Shown here: positions 31,131-35,671 of the stretch, one piece after another
How positions within the stretch are numbered: the stretch's first letter is position 1
Layout: the number at the start of each line of letters is the position of its first letter
From: an uncultured Oribacterium sp.
GTDB lineage: Bacteria; Bacillota; Clostridia; Lachnospirales; Lachnospiraceae
Direction: 5' to 3'
DNA: 35,671 bases
Assembly (NCBI GenBank): GCA_902485915.1
Contig: CABTMH010000054.1
Span: 1-35,671 of the forward strand
Notes under the pieces: generated by a model
What the model saw: the letters and a program-made list of their open reading frames with translations, nothing else
The model's database searches: none
Told to the model about the DNA's origin: nothing
Program-made: the position numbers and the translations under genes

Positions 31131-32063
31131 ATGAAACTGTGGCTGATTCGTCATGGGATGACGAAAGGTAATCAGGAGCATCGTTACGTCGGAATAACCG
31201 ACGAAAGCATCCTCCCGGAGGAGTGGGAACGCCTCGAGAAAAAGGCTGACAGCATGAAGATTCATCCGTCCATCGTCTTCGTGAGCCCCGCACGCCGCTG
31301 CAGAGAAACGGCGATGTGCCTTTTTCCAGAGCTTCGGAGAAGTGTCGAAAGTGAATACGCGGCGGACGCAGGTGGAGCGGTGACGGCCATCGCCATCATG
31401 GCGCAGGCACCCGTGGGACTTCAGCGCATATCGGGAAATGGGAACGAAAAAGCAGACGCGCAGAAGATGACAGATGCAGGCGCTTCGCGTCTGATCGTGA
31501 TACCGGAGTTTATGGAGATGAGCTTCGGTGCGTTCGAATATAAAACCTACGAGGAGATCAATGCAGATCCAGACCCAGCGCACCGCGCCGCGTACCAGCG
31601 CTACATCGACTCGAACGGCGAAACCGCTTTCCCTGGCGGCGAAAGCAAAGCCGAGTTCACGAAACGCGTGTGCGACGGCTTCGAGCGCGCCGTGCTGCCG
31701 AGGATCCAGGCGCTGATGAAGGCAACGAATGCATCCGTGGCCAGCGAAACAAAGGCGGGCATGGAGCCAGAGCTCGCCTTTAAACCGCAGGAGCATAGAA
31801 GCGCAGAAGACGCGCTCCTGGAAATATTCGATGCCGGCGATGAAACGATCGGTCTACACACACTCCGAGAGGACGGATCAGCCGCTACGTCGTCGGCACT
31901 CGAGCGCTCGCCTTCGGACGGTGCGCCTTCCATCGCTATCGTCGCCCACGGTGGCACGATCATGGCGCTCATGGAGCGGTATGCGGAACCGAAGAAATCA
32001 TACTTTGAGTGGAGCGTGAAACCAGGAGAAGGGTACCGCCTCGACGTCACATACCGATCTTAA
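31131..32063 (+). CDS. cobC: Histidine phosphatase, probable alpha-ribazole-5'-phosphate phosphatase
   Basis: Removes the 5'-phosphate from alpha-ribazole phosphate or cobalamin phosphate; the assignment rests on the fold and on its place at the end of the cobalamin run. It has 310 aa against about 200 for CobC. LWLIRHGMTKGNQEHRY holds the catalytic His8 (RHG); VSPARRCRETA, EFMEMSFGAFEYKTYEE, GGESKAEFTKRV and IAIVAHGGTIMAL (second His, 273) complete the site. Two large hydrophilic insertions lie at about 71-120 and 198-264. The start at ATG 31131 follows AGGGTGAGAG; GTG at 31110 is an alternative. A generic phosphoglycerate-mutase-family function is not excluded. Confidence 0.8.
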   Translation: MKLWLIRHGMTKGNQEHRYVGITDESILPEEWERLEKKADSMKIHPSIVFVSPARRCRETAMCLFPELRRSVESEYAADAGGAVTAIAIMAQAPVGLQRISGNGNEKADAQKMTDAGASRLIVIPEFMEMSFGAFEYKTYEEINADPDPAHRAAYQRYIDSNGETAFPGGESKAEFTKRVCDGFERAVLPRIQALMKATNASVASETKAGMEPELAFKPQEHRSAEDALLEIFDAGDETIGLHTLREDGSAATSSALERSPSDGAPSIAIVAHGGTIMALMERYAEPKKSYFEWSVKPGEGYRLDVTYRS

Positions 32064-32073
32064 GAATTTCGTA

Positions 32074-32090
32074 ATGGGGTCAAACCCCAT
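32074..32090 (+). terminator. Short hairpin after the cobalamin run
   Basis: ATGGGG-TCAAA-CCCCAT, a 6-bp stem 10 nt after the last cobalamin gene and before the convergent ATPase pseudogene. There is no clear T-run, so termination is possible but not certain. Confidence 0.4.
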
Positions 32091-32110
32091 AAAGTGATCT
32101 CATGAAGTGC

Positions 32111-33041
32111 TTATATTTCCAGACTGTTCTCGTTCAGCAGGAAGTCATAGACACTCATGATCAACACACCAGACTCATTGTAATAAGGTGCAGGCGTGTC
32201 TTTGGTAATAATCATTCGCTTGAAGAAATCTCCTGTCAACATCAAAGATCGCTGCTCCTGCTCCATTTTAGCCTGATCAGGAATCGCAGAAGCAGACTGG
32301 ATATAATAGCGCTTAGAACCCTGGTTGCAGACAAAATCGATTTCCAGCTGTTTGCGGATGCCGTTGCCATTATTATTGGTGTCGTACTGCACGATTCAAA
32401 AGGTCCTCGAGTTCTGCCTTGTTACGAATATGATGTCTGCCAACGATATCCGAAATATAGGTTTCCTCAAAGAGAGATTTCAAAAACGCAATTTTCTGAT
32501 CCGGTGTCGAAAACTCAAGCACCAGAGGAATACCGCCATAAAGCATATACTCATTCCATCCGTCCTGCTTCGTACCCTGATAGACGGACATGAATTCAGC
32601 GAAACTTAATGGATGCATATGCACTTCATCGCCGCGCCCCCGGAACTCCGTAATGACATCCTTTGAAAGAAAACGGGCATTACTTCCGGTGACATAAACG
32701 TCCACATTTTTCATACGAATCAGGCTGTTGAGAATAGATTCAAACTCTCCAAGCAGCTGTATCTCATCAAGCAGTACATAATACATCGCATCATCTTTCA
32801 TCTGCTCTTTCAGATGGGGATACAGTACATCAGGATCACGATATTTCTTGCTTTCAAAAGCATCAAAAGCGATCTCGATGATGTGATCTTCAGCTACTCC
32901 CTCTGACAGCAGATGCTCCTTAAAGAGCGTAAAAAGAAGATAGGACTTACCGCATCTGCGCATACCGGTTATGACTTTAATAAGACCGTTATGCTCCTTG
33001 CTGATGAGTGTATTCAGATAGCGATCTCTTTTAATTTCCAT
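32111..33041 (-). pseudogene. AAA ATPase (AAA_14/DUF4143) with internal deletion and frameshift
   Basis: The 5' part reads MEIKRDRYLNTLISKEHNG, Walker A TGMRRCGKSYL, Walker B YVLLDEIQLL, VTGSNARFLS (sensor-like) and ELEDLLN, then leaves frame and stops at about 32373. The 3' part resumes in another frame with KQLEIDFVCNQGSKRYYIQ, the DUF4143 nuclease-like end, and finishes YDFLLNENSLE. Roughly 130 residues that intact relatives have between these parts are missing, so a deletion created the frameshift. The start at 33041 follows AGGAGGTG. The remaining ATPase half could still be translated, but the gene is broken. It is AT-richer than the cobalamin genes. Confidence 0.85.
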
Positions 33042-33211
33042 ATAGAACACCTCCTATCGATGGTTTTTGCGGTAATACGCAAAAAAACTGCAACAGAACA
33101 ATTAATTTCTTTCTCTGTAGGATGTGTCTGTGGTAAGTTTGAGTCATAAATAGCGGCAGAATATAAATTTGAACATAAATATGCTTGCACAGGGTTAAAA
33201 TGTTCATTTTT

Positions 33212-33240
33212 TTGCACTCTTAAGTGCTATAGTATGTATA
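33212..33240 (+). promoter_or_regulatory. Putative promoter of the Cas2-Cas3 gene
   Basis: -35 TTGCAC (33212-33217), 17-nt spacer, -10 TGTATA (33235-33240). The spacer begins with an inverted repeat GCACT-CTTA-AGTGC (33214-33227) that could be an operator. About 80 nt of leader precede the ATG at 33322. The remaining gap back to 33041 is AT-rich and shows no gene. Confidence 0.45.
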
Positions 33241-33321
33241 TGATTTAGAAAGCAAGTGATTTTTAAAATGCATATAGGAAGTCTTTTCAGTTTAAAAATG
33301 CGATGAAGGATGGTCAGCGAT

Positions 33322-35671
33322 ATGGTGGTGATATCGATTGAGAATTATGAACCAGCGGTGCGTGGAATGCTTACAAGATTCATGACAGAATTGAGAGCTT
33401 CCGTTTTCGTCGGGGATATTCCAGCCAATACCAGAGAACAGATCTGGAAGTATCTGGAAGTTCAGTCTGACATCGATGCCATCATGATTTATAACTCTAA
33501 CACGGAACAGGGATTTTCGTTTAAATCAACAGGGAACCCTTCCAGAAAGTTTAAAGACTGGGATGGCATTCAATTACTGACGAGAGTTTCGACATCTGGG
33601 GATGCATATCGTTATCTGTGGGCGAAGCCCGCGGAACTGAAGAGAAGTATTCCAGAAAAGAAACTGATTTCGCATATGCTTGAGGTGGGCTGGACAGCAG
33701 GATATTTCATGAATCACAGTTCGCTTAAAACCTATATGCCGCAGCTATCCGAGATGATGCATATTTCTGAAAGTGAAGTGATTCAGACCGTTTCGTTTAT
33801 CTGTGCTATGCATGATATCGGTAAGTGTCATCCATGGTTTCAGGTGAAAAATGAGCATGCGGAGTACTATGATTTTTTCTTTAACAGTTCGATCGATAAT
33901 CATATTTCGATTGACAGCAGCAGATTTCGGCACGAATTATATGGCGCAGCTTATATTAAAGATCATTTTGGTAAAAATGAATTTGGGGCAGGAGTTGTCA
34001 AGGCAATTGCAGATATCGTATCGATGCACCATGTAAAAAACGGTCCTGTCGGTGACGACATTAAGCTGGACAGCCTCTGGACGGTGGCGCAGGACAACCT
34101 TACCAGAGTAATGACCGACGAGTTTAAACCAGTGAACTTTGAACTGTCAAAAGAAGATACAGATGCCTATTGCAGCCTTGTGTTGGGAATCCTGATGATA
34201 GCAGACTGGACCGCTTCGGATGAGATTCTTGAAGAGTTGAACGTATATATGTTTGACGATCGATACCACTATAAAGAAGAGGTATGTCGACGTTTAGAGA
34301 GGTATATCACGGAAAATCAGCTGAACTTTGAGCGACATTCTGTACTGGATACGATGAAAAAGGTCTTTCCATTCATGAAGGAATGGACACTGAATCCTTT
34401 ACAGAAAATAGTGGAAGAGTATATACGCGCAGAAGGTGCAGACTTTGACTGTATGTTGATTGAGGCCGAGATGGGAACCGGTAAAACAGAGTCTGCCATG
34501 TTTGCGGCGTTGAAGTCGTGTGAAGAAACTCGAAAAGGGGGCATCTACTTTGCATTGCCTACAGGAGCAACTTCGGAGGCGATGCAGCCAAGAATGGATG
34601 AGCTTTTACATGAATCCGGAATTGATGCACATGCTGCATTATATACCGGCACTGCCTGGTTAAAACGTATCCGCCAGGATGATGTAGACAGGGCTCAATG
34701 GGCATTGCCTTCCTCTATGAAATTTATGCGCCCGTATGCCTGTGGTACTGTAGATCAGTTGATGACCTGTGTGAAAAAAGTGAAGCACGGAATGATTAAC
34801 TTTACAGGTATCGCTGATAAGATCATCGTGATTGATGAGTTCCACGCATATGATGCATACATGTTAAATACGATAGAGGTGCTCTTATCCTGGCTGAAAG
34901 CTTTTCATACACCGGTGATTTTACTTTCGGCAACGCTGCCGAAACGGACGAAACAGAAAATATTTGAGATCTACAACTGTTCAGAAGAGATAAGTGAAGC
35001 ATATCCGCTGCTTTCCGTTTGTAAAAATGGACATCTGGAACAGCATAGCGTTCAGAATAGTGGGACAGTGAAAAAGTACAAAATCCGTTTTCTGGATATA
35101 AAAGACGATCCGGCAACCATTGCTACGGAAGCAGAAAAGCAGGTTCGGTCAGGTGGATGCATAGATATCATCATGAATACGGTAAACAGCGCGGTAGAGG
35201 TATTTAAAGAAGTGCAGAAAACCGGCATTCCATGCTATCTGTTCCATAGTCGTTTCCCGATTGATGATAAAGAGAAAATCACAGATAAGCTGATTACTCT
35301 TTTTGGAAAAGACAGAAGCAAACGACCGGAAAAAGCGATCGTTGTAGCAACGCAGGTACTGGAGCAGTCAATCGATCTCGACTTTGATTTTACGATGACC
35401 GCACTCTGTCCGATCGACCTTCTGTTACAGAGAATGGGTCGTGAATGGAGACATTCGAATGTGGGAACCATCCGAGAGAACTGGAAGGATGTTTATCCGG
35501 AAACCCTCATTCTTCGAGGAAAAGATGACAAGATTTATCCGAAGGAACTTCTGGAGCGGACGAATATCTACTTAGAGGATAAGCAGTTTCTAACACTGCC
35601 CGAAGATATTCGTCCAGCAGTCGATACGATATATAAAGATGTAGCGGATACGGAAGATGCAGAGGCATGGA
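33322..35671 (+). CDS. cas2-cas3: Cas2-Cas3 fusion protein (I-E-like Cas2 joined to HD-helicase Cas3), 3' end outside the window
   Basis: 783 codons are open to the window edge. Residues 1 to about 92 are a Cas2 of the I-E (CT1978) kind: VVISIENYEPAVRGMLTRF, LRASVFVGDIPANTREQIW, MIYNSNTEQGFSFKSTG and DWDGIQLL. Cas3 begins almost at once (YRYLWAKP, 96-103). Its HD nuclease shows AMHDIGKCHPWFQ (His164, Asp165), RHELYGAAY, SMHH and ADWTAS. Its helicase shows Walker A EAEMGTGKTESAM (381-393), LPTGATSEAMQ, GTVDQLM, the DExH-box-like DEFHAYD (505-511), SATLP (536-540), VVATQVLEQSIDLDFD (674-689) and QRMGREWRH (703-711). Cas2 acts in spacer acquisition, Cas3 in target unwinding and degradation. AAGGA lies 11 nt before ATG. 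No array or other cas gene is in the window; they should follow to the right. Sequence is AT-richer than the cobalamin genes, suggesting transfer. Confidence 0.9.
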   Translation, partial: MVVISIENYEPAVRGMLTRFMTELRASVFVGDIPANTREQIWKYLEVQSDIDAIMIYNSNTEQGFSFKSTGNPSRKFKDWDGIQLLTRVSTSGDAYRYLWAKPAELKRSIPEKKLISHMLEVGWTAGYFMNHSSLKTYMPQLSEMMHISESEVIQTVSFICAMHDIGKCHPWFQVKNEHAEYYDFFFNSSIDNHISIDSSRFRHELYGAAYIKDHFGKNEFGAGVVKAIADIVSMHHVKNGPVGDDIKLDSLWTVAQDNLTRVMTDEFKPVNFELSKEDTDAYCSLVLGILMIADWTASDEILEELNVYMFDDRYHYKEEVCRRLERYITENQLNFERHSVLDTMKKVFPFMKEWTLNPLQKIVEEYIRAEGADFDCMLIEAEMGTGKTESAMFAALKSCEETRKGGIYFALPTGATSEAMQPRMDELLHESGIDAHAALYTGTAWLKRIRQDDVDRAQWALPSSMKFMRPYACGTVDQLMTCVKKVKHGMINFTGIADKIIVIDEFHAYDAYMLNTIEVLLSWLKAFHTPVILLSATLPKRTKQKIFEIYNCSEEISEAYPLLSVCKNGHLEQHSVQNSGTVKKYKIRFLDIKDDPATIATEAEKQVRSGGCIDIIMNTVNSAVEVFKEVQKTGIPCYLFHSRFPIDDKEKITDKLITLFGKDRSKRPEKAIVVATQVLEQSIDLDFDFTMTALCPIDLLLQRMGREWRHSNVGTIRENWKDVYPETLILRGKDDKIYPKELLERTNIYLEDKQFLTLPEDIRPAVDTIYKDVADTEDAEAW

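Noticed and set aside
32102..32609. Plus-strand small frames over the ATPase pseudogene
   Set aside because: They are antisense to clear AAA_14/DUF4143 sequence and lack a ribosome binding site.
33042..35671. CRISPR array near the cas gene
   Set aside because: No regularly spaced direct repeats were found in the gap before the gene or elsewhere in the window; an array would have to lie to the right.
1..35671. tRNA or rRNA genes
   Set aside because: No cloverleaf with a GTTCGA-type T-loop context in a gap, and no rRNA-like sequence, was seen.

Overview
The window looks like chromosome from an anaerobic Gram-positive bacterium, most likely Bacillota/Clostridia. This rests on AAGGAG-type ribosome binding sites on most genes, several lipoproteins with clean lipoboxes, a complete-looking run of anaerobic (cobalt-early, Cbi-type) cobalamin genes, and a type II thymidine kinase that probably starts at TTG. 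The family cannot be fixed from the sequence alone. Most of the window is GC-rich. The right end (from about 32.1 kb) and the left IS element are visibly AT-richer.

Layout. 1-1.45 kb: an IS110-family element on the minus strand, with a structured non-coding region upstream of its recombinase. 1.5-4.1 kb: two secreted lipoproteins of unknown function, with tiny ORFs around them. 4.1-4.7 kb: thymidine kinase. 4.7-8.8 kb: an ABC importer of the iron/haem/corrinoid class (lipoprotein binding protein, FecCD/BtuC-type permease, ATPase). 8.8-32.1 kb: cobalamin biosynthesis in the order cbiD, cbiF, cbiG, cbiH, cbiJ, cbiET, cbiA, cobT, cobU, cobS, a short CobU-like protein and a CobC-like phosphatase. 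The run is interrupted by a minus-strand SGNH hydrolase and a HEPN fragment (10.1-11.7 kb) and by a whole type I Wadjet operon, jetABCD (14.1-22.7 kb), between cbiG and cbiH. 32.1-33.0 kb: a decayed AAA/DUF4143 ATPase gene on the minus strand. 33.3 kb to the right edge: the 5' part of a single open frame that joins a type I-E-like Cas2 directly to an HD-helicase Cas3. It is probably the first gene of a CRISPR-Cas operon that continues outside the window.

How the genes fit together. The importer probably brings in a corrinoid, cobalt-related ligand or iron/haem ligand. The cbi genes carry the corrin ring from cobalt-precorrin-3 to cobyrinic a,c-diamide. CobT, CobU, CobS and CobC build and attach the nucleotide loop. 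Genes for the chelatase, CbiL, CbiC, CbiP, CbiB and CobD were not seen and would have to lie elsewhere. Wadjet and the Cas2-Cas3 operon are two separate defence modules placed inside and beside this metabolic cluster.

Four themes stand out. (1) A Cas2-Cas3 fusion whose Cas2 part looks I-E-like rather than I-F-like. (2) A defence operon nested in a biosynthetic operon and preceded by an 83-nt near-perfect inverted repeat. (3) A family of short intergenic repeats with core CTGATCA-N9-TGAACAG at many gene junctions. (4) Many in-frame tandem duplications and hydrophilic loop insertions that lengthen otherwise canonical enzymes.
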